31,677 nucleotides of DNA from contig DJOF01000012.1 of assembly GCA_002439585.1 (NCBI GenBank), positions 89,153 through 120,829 on the forward strand. Direction: 5' to 3'. The notes under the pieces were generated by a model that did not search any database, was not told the DNA's origin, and saw only the letters and a program-made list of their open reading frames with translations. This document shows, piece after piece, positions 8,282 through 16,851 of this stretch. Source of the DNA: Bacteroidales bacterium UBA6445. GTDB taxonomy: Bacteria; Bacteroidota; Bacteroidia; Bacteroidales; UBA932. Position numbers and translations under genes: made by a program. Position 1 is the first letter of the stretch, and the number at the start of each line of letters is the position of its first letter.

Positions 8282-9007
8282 CTATTTTACTTTTCCGTAT
8301 CGCCGCTCTCTCGCAGCATATTCGCGCAAGGCATCCTTGAAATCCTCTTTCCCAAACTCCGGCCACATCTTATTAACAAAAAGAAGCTCGGAATACGCCC
8401 CTTGCCAGAGAAGGTAGTTGCTCAGTCTCTGCTCTCCAGAGGTACGTATAATGAGATCCGGATCAGGGAAATCCGCAGTAACAAGGAACTTTGAAAACCC
8501 TGCCATGTCATTGTCTTTCTCAAGAGAGGCAATTCCGTCAGGGTCGGTAAGGTACTGTCTTGCATACTGCTTTGCAGCCTGAAAGATATCCCATTTGCCG
8601 CTATAGCTCATGAATACTATAAGATCAAGCGCTGTATTGGAAACAGTCTTGGCCTCAAGCATCGAGATAGCGTCCTGAAGTTCAGAAGAAAGCCGCTTAA
8701 TGTTACCAAGGACATGGAAGCGTACACCGTTGTCCATAAGCAACTGAACCTCAGAGGCTATCGTACCGAGCATCAGAGACATCAGGTAATCCACCTCAGT
8801 CTGCGGACGTGCCCAATTCTCTTCCGAGAAAGCATAGAGTGATAGCACCTTAACTCCGCTCTCGATGGCGGCCTCAGTCACAGCGCGGACACTCTCCACA
8901 CCTTTCTTGTGCCCGTAAAACCTTTCCAATCCATGATTCTTGGCCCAGCGTCCGTTGCCATCCATAATGATGGACACATGACGCGGAATCTTCACGTTCT
9001 CTGCCAT
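8282..9007 (-). CDS. uppS: isoprenyl transferase (undecaprenyl diphosphate synthase)
   Basis: This enzyme condenses isopentenyl diphosphate onto farnesyl diphosphate in the cis configuration to make the C55 carrier lipid for peptidoglycan and surface polysaccharides. The 241-residue length is typical. Motifs seen are IIMDGNGRWAKN with catalytic D16, GHKKGVESVR, LYAFSEENWARP, and the C-terminal PDLIIRTSGEQRLSNYLLWQ and YSELLFVNKMWPEF. In place of the common LNYGGR the middle motif reads MSYSGKWDI, a variant that I think is usual in Bacteroidota but have not compared here. It is 23 bases downstream of nadK and 73 bases before bamA, consistent with one operon. Confidence 0.96.
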   Translation of the reverse strand: MAENVKIPRHVSIIMDGNGRWAKNHGLERFYGHKKGVESVRAVTEAAIESGVKVLSLYAFSEENWARPQTEVDYLMSLMLGTIASEVQLLMDNGVRFHVLGNIKRLSSELQDAISMLEAKTVSNTALDLIVFMSYSGKWDIFQAAKQYARQYLTDPDGIASLEKDNDMAGFSKFLVTADFPDPDLIIRTSGEQRLSNYLLWQGAYSELLFVNKMWPEFGKEDFKDALREYAARERRYGKVK

Positions 9008-9030
9008 CCGAATAGATCTTGAAAAATTGA

Positions 9031-9858
9031 TTATTCCGTCGTGTTGTTTCTAATATCTTCTCCCCAATAAAGCTTACTGACCAGAGCTTTCACGAATCCC
9101 GCTTCAGGAAGCCGGACACGTTTCAGCGAAAATTGTGCCATCGATACCCGAACCCTAGTCAACTCGTCTATAGGGATTGTTCTGTTATCCATTGTCATTA
9201 TCGCTGCTTTGTCCCTTGTCCTTACACTGATCTCAACTACTGAAGTCTCAGGGATCACGAGCGGCCTGACATTGAGATTGTGTGGAGCTATAGGGGTAAT
9301 TAGCAATACCTTTGACTCTGGGAGACAGATCGGACCTCCTGCGCTTAGAGAATATGCTGTCGAACCGGAACTTGTAGCTACAAGCAAGCCGTCTGCCCAG
9401 TATGTCGGCAACTTCTCTCCATTTACTGTCACCTCGACTCCTAACACTGAAGGGCCTGTTCTGTGCACGGAAACTTCGTTCAGCGCATATGGCCAGAAGT
9501 CCATGCCCCGACCTTGGAGCCCGTCAGCCGAGACGGCCAACATGGCTCTATCCTCGATCTGATAGTCATGGGCGAAAATATGTGGAGCAATGTCTTCAGG
9601 CAGATTTTCAGACAGGAAACCGAGCCTTCCGAGATTGACTCCGAGCAGAGGTACTCCACTGTCTGCCACTCGCTTGGAAGCCGAAAGAAAAGTGCCGTCC
9701 CCACCTATGCTCAGAACCAAGTCAGTACCCTCTCTAAGGTCTTCGCGTCTGTCCACTTCATACAGGATATAGCCCCCATCTCCAAGCTCCGCACACAGAG
9801 CCAGAAAACGCGCATCTTCAGCCAAGGCCTTGTTCTTTATGTAAATACCTATAAGCAT
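9031..9858 (-). CDS. nadK: NAD kinase
   Basis: This enzyme phosphorylates NAD to NADP in the cytoplasm. The start at 9858 gives 275 residues beginning MLIGIYIKNK, as expected for the first Rossmann strand; a second in-frame ATG at 9876 would add only MLILSS. The diagnostic GGDGTFLSA lies at residues 52-60, followed by GVNLGRLGFLSE, the NE pair in ALNEVSVHR, and TSSGSTAYSLSAGGPI. It is the first gene of the nadK-uppS-bamA-skp run. A minus-strand TAATTTTG at 9865-9872 lies so close to this start that it could only serve as a promoter for a leaderless message, so its role is doubtful. Confidence 0.95.
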   Translation of the reverse strand: MLIGIYIKNKALAEDARFLALCAELGDGGYILYEVDRREDLREGTDLVLSIGGDGTFLSASKRVADSGVPLLGVNLGRLGFLSENLPEDIAPHIFAHDYQIEDRAMLAVSADGLQGRGMDFWPYALNEVSVHRTGPSVLGVEVTVNGEKLPTYWADGLLVATSSGSTAYSLSAGGPICLPESKVLLITPIAPHNLNVRPLVIPETSVVEISVRTRDKAAIMTMDNRTIPIDELTRVRVSMAQFSLKRVRLPEAGFVKALVSKLYWGEDIRNNTTE

Positions 9859-9904
9859 AGAACTCAAAATTAGCATTTTTTTATTTTAATTGGCTAATTA
9901 TCCC

Positions 9905-9912
9905 TATTTTTG
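9905..9912 (+). promoter_or_regulatory. putative -7 promoter box of pdxJ
   Basis: TATTTTTG matches TAnnTTTG. A T-rich tract at about 9876-9887 covers the -33 position without a perfect TTTG. The predicted leader to the pdxJ ATG at 10079 is about 160 bases long and stays open in the pdxJ frame. Confidence 0.4.
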
Positions 9913-10078
9913 TGATATTTTGCTTAGAAGCTGTTTTGTAATGGTATCCGAATTTTATCATGAGGATTATTCGAGACAGCCTCGACTTTGGAAGAAGGAG
10001 TGTACTGGAGGTACCGGACTGATGACAAAGATGAGAATGGCCGGAAAGGAGGACCATAACATAAGAGAAGAGGCGAAT

Positions 10079-10801
10079 ATGACTAGACTAAGCGTAAATA
10101 TCAACAAAATTGCGACACTTCGCAACTCGCGCGGTGGCAATATGCCAGATGTAGAGAAAGCAGCGGTGGATTGTGAGCAGTTCGGAGCAGAAGGTATTAC
10201 CGTACACCCACGCCCAGACGAGAGACATATAAGATATTCGGACGTGAGGGCTATAAAGCCTCTTATCCATGTGGAATTCAATATAGAAGGCAATCCGATA
10301 CCGTCATTCGTAGATCTCGTGAAGGAAGTCCGCCCAGCTCAGGTGACACTCGTCCCTGATGCTGCTGACGCTCTGACTTCCAATGCCGGCTGGGATACCG
10401 TGACCAACAGAAGCTTCCTTACAGAGATCTGCAAGGAGTTCAAGGACTACGGTATACGCACATCCATCTTCATTAACCCAGACCCAAAGATGGCAGAAGG
10501 AGCTGCAAAGTGCGGAGCCGACAGGGTGGAGCTCTACACCGAATCCTATGCCGCAGGATATACCGCCGGAAGAGAAATTGCGATAGCACCTTTCGTGAAG
10601 ACCGCTGAAATGGCAAGGACATGCGGACTCGGACTGAATGCCGGACACGACCTCAACCTTGACAATCTCAGATATTATCTCGAGACAATTCCGTGGACCG
10701 ACGAGGTCTCGATAGGCCATGCCATCATCTGCGATGCCCTATACCTGGGACTTGAAGAGACGATCAGGAGATATCTCGCCATTACACACGGCTCATATTA
10801 G
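10079..10801 (+). CDS. pdxJ: pyridoxine 5'-phosphate synthase
   Basis: PdxJ condenses 1-deoxy-D-xylulose 5-phosphate with 3-amino-2-oxopropyl phosphate to make pyridoxine 5'-phosphate, in the DXP-dependent route to vitamin B6. The start at 10079 gives 240 residues, the usual family length. It opens with LSVNINKIATLRNSRGG, then GAEGITVHPRPDERHI, VTLVPD, RTSIFINPD, RVELYTESYA, GLNAGHDLNL and VSIGHAIICDALYLGL, which are the TIM-barrel active-site loops. The reading frame is open for 63 more codons upstream to 9890, but that stretch has no match to the PdxJ fold. It is divergent from nadK and 174 bases before trxB. SerC in this window also acts in the same B6 pathway. Confidence 0.95.
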   Translation: MTRLSVNINKIATLRNSRGGNMPDVEKAAVDCEQFGAEGITVHPRPDERHIRYSDVRAIKPLIHVEFNIEGNPIPSFVDLVKEVRPAQVTLVPDAADALTSNAGWDTVTNRSFLTEICKEFKDYGIRTSIFINPDPKMAEGAAKCGADRVELYTESYAAGYTAGREIAIAPFVKTAEMARTCGLGLNAGHDLNLDNLRYYLETIPWTDEVSIGHAIICDALYLGLEETIRRYLAITHGSY

Positions 10802-10975
10802 ACGTTGGACAGCCACACCGCACATTGGTAGAAAGGAGTCTCACATCAAATGAGAAGTTGTGCAACTAACAGCGTACTAAGTACATATAACATAACAGCA
10901 GAGGCTACGCATTTTGGCCGGCACATGCCTAGCATAGACAACATGGATAGAAAACATTAGAATTAGGACAAGAAA

Positions 10976-11902
10976 ATGGAGAATATACAATGCCTTATCA
11001 TTGGCTCTGGGCCGGCAGGCTATACGGCAGCCATATATACAGGAAGAGCCGGCATAGGCACCGTGCTATACGAGGGAATGGAGCCAGGAGGACAGCTCAC
11101 CACAACAACGGAGATAGAGAATTACCCCGGCTTCGAGAACGGAACTGACGCCAATATGCTCATGGCTTCGATGAAAGCTCAGGCGGCAAGGTTCGGCACT
11201 GATATAAGGCCGGGAAGGATTGCCTCTGCTGACCTTTCAGCAAGACCTTTCAGATTTGCAGATGATGCCGGAAGGGAGATATTTGCCGAGACCGTCATCA
11301 TCGCCACTGGTGCTACCGCAAAATATCTCGGGCTGCCGTCCGAACAGAAGTTCAAGGGGCTCGGGGTCTCTGCCTGCGCCACCTGTGACGGATTCTTCTA
11401 CAGAAAGAAAGACGTAGCGGTAGTAGGTGGAGGAGATACGGCATGCGAAGAGGCCACCTATCTTGCCAACCTCTGCAATAAGGTATATATGATTGTAAGA
11501 CGGGATGTATTCCGCGCTTCCAAAGCCATGCAGGAGAAAGTAGCAGCTACGCCCAACATCGAAATCTTGTGGAACTGCAACACCGAAGAGGTGATAGGCA
11601 ATGAGACTGGCGTCACTGGAGCAAGGCTAAGGCGCAAGGACGGCACGATATTCGAGATAGCGATTGACGGGTTTTTCCTCGGCATCGGCCATCACCCCAA
11701 CTCCGACCTGTTCGCCAAATGGGTGGATACCGATGAGAACGGATACATCATCACCAAGGGTAAGACCCATATGACAAATGTTGAAGGGGCATTTGCAGCT
11801 GGAGATGTACAGGATTCATTGTACCGGCAGGCAGTCACAGCAGCCGGATCAGGGGCCGGTGCAGCACTGGACGTAGAGAGATTTCTAAATTCGCACAAAT
11901 AA
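10976..11902 (+). CDS. trxB: thioredoxin-disulfide reductase
   Basis: This FAD enzyme passes electrons from NADPH to thioredoxin. The 308-residue product shows the FAD-binding GSGPAGYTAAIYTGRA near the N-terminus, the redox-active CATC at C134-C137 followed by DGFFYRKKD, the NADPH-binding VVGGGDTACEEA, and the C-terminal FAD motif GAFAAGDVQD. This is the low-molecular-weight bacterial type. The bamD coding region begins six bases after its stop, so the two are probably co-transcribed, although their functions differ. The 174 bases before it show no clear promoter box; a small TCTCA/TGAGA hairpin near 10840-10856 has no T-run. Confidence 0.96.
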   Translation: MENIQCLIIGSGPAGYTAAIYTGRAGIGTVLYEGMEPGGQLTTTTEIENYPGFENGTDANMLMASMKAQAARFGTDIRPGRIASADLSARPFRFADDAGREIFAETVIIATGATAKYLGLPSEQKFKGLGVSACATCDGFFYRKKDVAVVGGGDTACEEATYLANLCNKVYMIVRRDVFRASKAMQEKVAATPNIEILWNCNTEEVIGNETGVTGARLRRKDGTIFEIAIDGFFLGIGHHPNSDLFAKWVDTDENGYIITKGKTHMTNVEGAFAAGDVQDSLYRQAVTAAGSGAGAALDVERFLNSHK

Positions 11903-11908
11903 GTGGTT

Positions 11909-12814
11909 ATGAACCGTATAGCAAAGACAATATGCGTGGCTGCGATAGCCGTTGCCGGTATCGCTTCGTGCCGCTCGCAGTATGACGCACTCCTCGCAAG
12001 CAATGACGTAGACGCCAAGTACAAGGCCGCTTTTGACCTTTTCAACGGTGGCAAATATCAGAAGGCTGCTGCCCTTTTCGAGTCAATGTCAGTAATCACC
12101 GATGGCACCGAAAGGGATGACACTGTACAATATTATTGGGGACTAAGCAACTACAAGGCAAAAGATTATATCACGGCAGAGGCCAATTTCACTAAGTTCG
12201 TGACAAATTTCCCTAGAAGTCCTTTCGCAGAAGAGGCGAGATTCCTGAGAATCGACTGCCTATACAAGTCGACGTACAGGTATGAGCTTGATCAGAATCC
12301 TACAAGGGTAGCTATAAATGCAATCCTCGAATATGAGAAAGACTACGGCAACAACAACCGCAGAGCCGAGTGTGATGCCATGCTCAAGGACCTCAATGAG
12401 AGACTTGACCGCAAGGCATACGAAGCGGCAAGGCTATATTTCAACATGGAAGACTACAAGGCCGCGAGAGTGGCATTCCGCAATATTCTCAAGGACAATT
12501 CAGAGAATATCTACCGTGAGGATATACTGTATTATATAGCCAAGTCTTCATACAAATACGCGCAACTCAGTGTCCCTTCCAAGCAGAAGGAAAGGTACAT
12601 GACATTTATCGATGATTATTTCAATTTCATCGGAGAGATCCCCCAATCCCAATATACAAGGGAACTCAAGGCCCTGTATGCCCGCGCCCAGAAAGCCATA
12701 GGAAGATATACCGGAGCCGATGAAGAGAGCGGAGTTCGCGACAAGGATTTCGAGAAAGAAAGGAAGGCCGAGGCAAGAAACAAAAAAAACGAAACCGCAC
12801 AGCAGGCCCAATAG
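11909..12814 (+). CDS. bamD: outer-membrane assembly lipoprotein BamD
   Basis: BamD is a TPR lipoprotein on the inner face of the outer membrane that works with BamA. The ATG at 11909 gives 301 residues with a lipoprotein signal ending IAVAGIASC (C21). The residues after the cysteine (RSQYDALL) lack the acidic surface-export signal, fitting a periplasm-facing anchor. TPR-like helices run through the protein, for example AFDLFNGGKYQKAAALFE, NFPRSPFAEEARFLRIDC and AARLYFNMEDYKAARVAFR. The C-terminal tail is highly charged and Lys/Glu-rich. A GTG at 11903 is also in frame, but ATG is preferred. bamA lies in the same window, in a different operon. Confidence 0.93.
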   Translation: MNRIAKTICVAAIAVAGIASCRSQYDALLASNDVDAKYKAAFDLFNGGKYQKAAALFESMSVITDGTERDDTVQYYWGLSNYKAKDYITAEANFTKFVTNFPRSPFAEEARFLRIDCLYKSTYRYELDQNPTRVAINAILEYEKDYGNNNRRAECDAMLKDLNERLDRKAYEAARLYFNMEDYKAARVAFRNILKDNSENIYREDILYYIAKSSYKYAQLSVPSKQKERYMTFIDDYFNFIGEIPQSQYTRELKALYARAQKAIGRYTGADEESGVRDKDFEKERKAEARNKKNETAQQAQ

Positions 12815-12867
12815 TATATTAGTATGTAGGCGATAATGCCCGATTAAATGCGGCCAGAAGCTGCGCA

Positions 12868-13251
12868 ATGACGAAAAAGATTATGGACAAGAAGAACGTA
12901 CCTCAGAACACCATTACTAGAGACATCAAATATCTCGCTGCCCCTACCGGCAATATCTACGAGACGGTGGTTATCCTCTACAAGAGAGCCAACCAGATAG
13001 CCCTCGCTGAGAAGAAAGAGCTTAACAAGAGGCTTGAAGACTTCAAGAACGAGAGAGATACAATGGACGAAGTGTTCGAGAACCGCGAACAGATCGAGAT
13101 CTCAAAATATTATGAAAGACAGCCTAAGCCTGTGCTTGTGGCTATCTCAGAATTTGAGAATAACGAACTTTCCTACCGGATGGCAAGGCATGACAGCGAG
13201 TCCTCGTCTGAGGAAGGCCAGGAGGCTGACAATAAGGCATCTCAGGAATAA
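12868..13251 (+). CDS. rpoZ: RNA polymerase omega subunit, Bacteroidota Rpb6-like
   Basis: The 127-residue protein matches the Bacteroidota omega/Rpb6-like subunit, which helps assemble RNA polymerase. Key stretches are TRDIKYLAAPTGNIYETVV, KRANQIALAEKKELNKRLEDF, EVFENREQIEISKYYER and KPVLVAISEFENNEL. The C-terminus (ESSSEEGQEADNKASQE) is acidic and low in complexity. The start at 12868 is the first ATG in the frame; a second in-frame ATG six codons later (MDKKN) is possible. It lies between bamD (53 bases) and recN (6 bases), so the three probably share a transcript. Confidence 0.9.
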   Translation: MTKKIMDKKNVPQNTITRDIKYLAAPTGNIYETVVILYKRANQIALAEKKELNKRLEDFKNERDTMDEVFENREQIEISKYYERQPKPVLVAISEFENNELSYRMARHDSESSSEEGQEADNKASQE

Positions 13252-13257
13252 TTTCCC

Positions 13258-14940
13258 ATGCTAAGGCGGCTCCAGATCAAGAATTATGTTCTTATTGATT
13301 CGTTGGATATTGAATTTCCATCGGGTCTTGTCATCATAACAGGACAGACAGGAGCCGGCAAATCCATCATTCTCGGTGCTCTTTCTCTTGTTCTCGGGGC
13401 GAAAGCAGACACATCCGCTATCGGAGGAAGCGGAGACCAGTGTGTGGTAGAGGCTGAATTCGAAGTCGGCGATGAAGACGGCTTCATATCAAGGCTTCTT
13501 GAGGAGAACGAGGTGGATTTCGATAAAGATGCCAAAGGTGACGGCACTCTTATCATAAGAAGGGTTCTCAACAGGAGCGGAAGATCTCGGTCTTTCGTCA
13601 ATGACAGCCCCGTGCCGGTAAAGGTCATCTCGGATATTGCATCGAGGCTGCTCGACATACATTCTCAGCACGAGACGATGCTGCTACGTGACAAGGCTTT
13701 CCAGATGTCCATGATTGACCATTACGCCGGTGACAATGAACTTCTCTCGTCCTGTCGAGTATCGTGGCAGAAGCTCATTTCTCTGAGCAGAGAATACTCA
13801 GAGCTTGAAGAAAGTCTTGAGAGGGAGCGCAAAGCCAAGGACTACAACGACTCCTTGTACAATTCCCTCGTAGAAGCCAAGTTGCAGGACGGGGAGGTAG
13901 AAGCTCTTGAGGTTGAGCAGAAGCAGCTTGCCAATGCAGAGGAGATCAAGAGCGGGATGTATCGGATAATCTCTCTATTCTGTCCTGAAGACGAAGAGAG
14001 ACCAAGCACGGACTCCGCACTTAAGGATGCCGTCAGAGTCTCGGAGAAACTTGCAGCCTACATACCGGATCTTTCCAAGATTGCAGAAAGGCTTGAAAGC
14101 GTCAGGACTGAGTTGGACGATATTGTATCGGACCTCAGGGAGAGAGAGGCTTCCGTAGAAGTATCCGAAGATAGGCTGCAGGAAGTTGACACTCGTCTTT
14201 CTTTCCTGTATTCACTGATGAAACGACATGGTGTAGCTGACATCGCAGGGCTGATTGCCTTGAGAGACTCTCTGCAGAAATCCATTACAGGAATAGAGGC
14301 TTCTGAGGAAAGGCTCTCAGAACTCAAATCTCAGGTAGAGTCCGAAAAGAAAGTCCACTCTGATATATGCAAGAAGCTGCATGAGGCAAGGACGAAGGTT
14401 ACGGGGAAATTCTCAGAAGAGATCACATCGTCCATCCGTTCGCTTGAGATGGAAAGAGCCGTATTCGATGTGGTTCTCGACAAGGCTCAGCCTGGTCCGG
14501 ATGGAAGCGACAGCGTCCTGTTCCGATTCTCATCGACCGGTAAGTCCCCTGAAGATGTAGCCAAATGTGCGTCAGGCGGTGAGATGTCCCGTATAATGCT
14601 CTGTCTCAAGGCTATGATGGCAAGATACGCCAAGATGCCTACTATGATATTTGACGAGATAGATACCGGTGTGTCCGGAAGCGTTGCTGACAAGATGGGA
14701 TCAATGATATGTGCTATGGGCAAATACATGCAGGTATTTGCAATCACTCATCTGCCGCAGGTGGCTGCCAAAGGTGATGCCCACTATATCGTATCCAAGC
14801 AATACATCGGAGACAGAGCAGTCACCGATATCAAGAAGATTTCTGGAGAAGAGAGGGTCATGGAGATTGCCCGGATTCTCAGCGGCTCGAAAGTAAGCCC
14901 GGAAGCAATTGCCAATGCAAGATCGCTTCTTAAAGCTTAA
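13258..14940 (+). CDS. recN: DNA repair protein RecN
   Basis: RecN is an SMC-like ATPase that acts early in double-strand-break repair. The 560-residue length is typical. The N-terminal head has Walker A GQTGAGKS at residues 29-36. Two long coiled-coil arms fill about residues 170-390 (runs of ELEESLERERKAK and similar). The C-terminal head carries the ABC signature ASGGEMSRIMLCLK and Walker B TMIFDEIDTGVSG, then AITHLPQVAAKGD. It directly follows rpoZ. As I recall from related genomes, coaBC and a DUF4835 gene often lie between rpoZ and recN; they are absent here. Its stop is only five bases from that of the convergent LysM gene. Confidence 0.96.
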   Translation: MLRRLQIKNYVLIDSLDIEFPSGLVIITGQTGAGKSIILGALSLVLGAKADTSAIGGSGDQCVVEAEFEVGDEDGFISRLLEENEVDFDKDAKGDGTLIIRRVLNRSGRSRSFVNDSPVPVKVISDIASRLLDIHSQHETMLLRDKAFQMSMIDHYAGDNELLSSCRVSWQKLISLSREYSELEESLERERKAKDYNDSLYNSLVEAKLQDGEVEALEVEQKQLANAEEIKSGMYRIISLFCPEDEERPSTDSALKDAVRVSEKLAAYIPDLSKIAERLESVRTELDDIVSDLREREASVEVSEDRLQEVDTRLSFLYSLMKRHGVADIAGLIALRDSLQKSITGIEASEERLSELKSQVESEKKVHSDICKKLHEARTKVTGKFSEEITSSIRSLEMERAVFDVVLDKAQPGPDGSDSVLFRFSSTGKSPEDVAKCASGGEMSRIMLCLKAMMARYAKMPTMIFDEIDTGVSGSVADKMGSMICAMGKYMQVFAITHLPQVAAKGDAHYIVSKQYIGDRAVTDIKKISGEERVMEIARILSGSKVSPEAIANARSLLKA

Positions 14941-14945
14941 TTTTT

Positions 14946-16841
14946 CTATTTCTCAACTATCCTGACAGCGAAATCAGGACCGTATTCTATCCTTCTAATC
15001 CCGTAATTGACATATCCGCCACCTTCTGTTTTCCTTATAAGGAAATCCGTCTGCATCATCTGGCATTCTGGAGATTTTGCTACTTTCTCTATCCAATTGC
15101 TGCCATAAATTGCCTTGGACTTTATGAAGAAATAGGCCACATCATAGCCCTGATAGGCAAACGGTGTAGGCTCCGTACCGTAAAGAGCCCTGTAACGAAG
15201 TAGGAAGGACTTCACCCTTTGGCTGTCATAATCAACATAATATGCAGTGGAGACTCTTGCCGAAAGATTGTGCAGATTCTCCACATCTATGGTCTCGAAT
15301 GATCTAAACTTTGAGGGAGCGTACAATATCACATTGTTGTCACGATAGACCAGCATGTCAAGATTACGCACAGCATCATTGACGAAAGCCTCGCTCTCGG
15401 AGTTAATCACCACTCGTACTGCCGGATGGCCAGCAAACATCGTAGCAAGAGAATTGACTGCAGTCCTACCCTCAAGAATAGTATATGCGAATCGAGACAC
15501 GGGAACTGAAAGGTCGGAAAGGGCTGCTTCCATCTCTGCCATACCGGGAGTCTGGGCAGCATGCTTCTCTGTGATCACAACTACCTTGTCTCCTTGACGA
15601 TATTCTTCCTCTATCCAAGACACAAGATCCGAATACTGGGTCTGTGAAGAAGTAGGGGCTTGGACCAATGCTGGGAATGATGCAACTAGGGAAGAAGCCT
15701 TATGATCGAGAGGAGAAATTACAGGTGTGGAGTGTACGTCCATAGAGAGGATCTTTACAAGAGACTCATTGTCCACTGGCCCTATGGAAAGGTCACTTGA
15801 AGAGAGTCTTTCCTGCGTCATAGGAACTGATTGCCCTGATACGTCATAGACGCTAAGATCAGTCTCAATACCCTCACTCTCAAGATCCTTGACAGCAAGA
15901 AGAACTCCGCTGTAGAAATCAAGATTACCTGAATTGGGCTCGTCCGAGGATGCATTGAAAGGCAGCATAAGAAGGGCGTTGACTTTTGATGTGCTATGAT
16001 ACTGCCCCTGCCAAGACGCTTGTCCTCTATCTGTCGGCTGAATCCGTCCAGGCTTGGATGCCGACGCTTGTCGCATTGTCTCTGGGGATGTGAAAGTAGC
16101 TGAAGCCGACTTCGCTGCATGGTCCATAGATGTGGAAGTATGGACAGCATGAGAAGACATTATAGATTCTACTTCTGCCTGAGTCGGGATACGGAGTTTC
16201 TGACGCCGCTTCAATGTCTGGCTTTCCAATCCATTGTATACCATCAGAACTTCTTTTGGCACAGAATACCTGTAAGCAATATCGTCAAGATCCTCATACC
16301 ACTTGGTCACATGTACAAGCCCTTTCTTATGCTCATCCGCGGCATTTGTCACCGCAAATCGAGTGGCAGACTGCCCGCCGACTTCCTTAGTGCCACTGGA
16401 TACCTGAGCCGAGGTAGAAGCTACTGATTGCCCTCCTATAGAGGAAGTTGAGCCTTTTACACCTGGAGCAGTATCTGTAGCAGAATCGACTCTGGCCGTA
16501 GAGCCGGACTGCGAAGCCTGCGATGACTGTCCCGCCGGATTAGTAGCACCTTTGACCGGTATCAGAATTATGGAATGATCCTTCAAACCCTCTTTGCGAA
16601 GATTGGTATCCTTGTTTGCATTGTATATATCTTCTACAGAGACTCCGTAAGCCCTGGCAATGGAGAATAAAGTCTGCCGCGGAAGCACCACATGGCTGTA
16701 ATAGACATTTCCGTCTGCGCCTTTAACCTTCTCTGAAGAGACCGTGACAGGCGTCTGGGTATAATTCTGGGCGACTATACTGCCTGCTCCAACTATAAAC
16801 AAGGCCGAAGCCATGAAGAATATAGACAATCTTGAATTCAT
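14946..16841 (-). CDS. LysM protein with a periplasmic-binding-protein-like domain
   Basis: This exported 631-residue protein starts at 16841 with a signal peptide (MNSRLSIFFMASALFIVGAG, cleaved near VAQ). An earlier in-frame ATG at 16886 would overlap the upstream glycosyltransferase and spoil the signal. Two LysM-like modules follow: one around residues 40-95 (SHVVLPRQTLFSIARAYGVS) and a weaker one around 175-225 (KWYEDLDDIAYRYSVP, with LRIPT). A Ser/Thr/Gln-rich linker lies between them and another follows. The rest (about residues 280-631) looks like a type-1 periplasmic-binding fold (branched-chain amino acid receptor class), including VNALLMLPF, PVISPLDHKAS and FAYQGYDVAYFF. No transporter genes are nearby, so uptake is unlikely. 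A peptidoglycan-associated sensor or structural role is inference. It is the last gene of the three-gene minus-strand operon. Confidence 0.82.
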   Translation of the reverse strand: MNSRLSIFFMASALFIVGAGSIVAQNYTQTPVTVSSEKVKGADGNVYYSHVVLPRQTLFSIARAYGVSVEDIYNANKDTNLRKEGLKDHSIILIPVKGATNPAGQSSQASQSGSTARVDSATDTAPGVKGSTSSIGGQSVASTSAQVSSGTKEVGGQSATRFAVTNAADEHKKGLVHVTKWYEDLDDIAYRYSVPKEVLMVYNGLESQTLKRRQKLRIPTQAEVESIMSSHAVHTSTSMDHAAKSASATFTSPETMRQASASKPGRIQPTDRGQASWQGQYHSTSKVNALLMLPFNASSDEPNSGNLDFYSGVLLAVKDLESEGIETDLSVYDVSGQSVPMTQERLSSSDLSIGPVDNESLVKILSMDVHSTPVISPLDHKASSLVASFPALVQAPTSSQTQYSDLVSWIEEEYRQGDKVVVITEKHAAQTPGMAEMEAALSDLSVPVSRFAYTILEGRTAVNSLATMFAGHPAVRVVINSESEAFVNDAVRNLDMLVYRDNNVILYAPSKFRSFETIDVENLHNLSARVSTAYYVDYDSQRVKSFLLRYRALYGTEPTPFAYQGYDVAYFFIKSKAIYGSNWIEKVAKSPECQMMQTDFLIRKTEGGGYVNYGIRRIEYGPDFAVRIVEK

Positions 16842-16851
16842 TGCATACAAA

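Noticed and set aside
9865..9872. Minus-strand TAATTTTG as the nadK promoter
   Set aside because: It is immediately next to the chosen start codon and would need a leaderless message. I mention it but do not annotate it.
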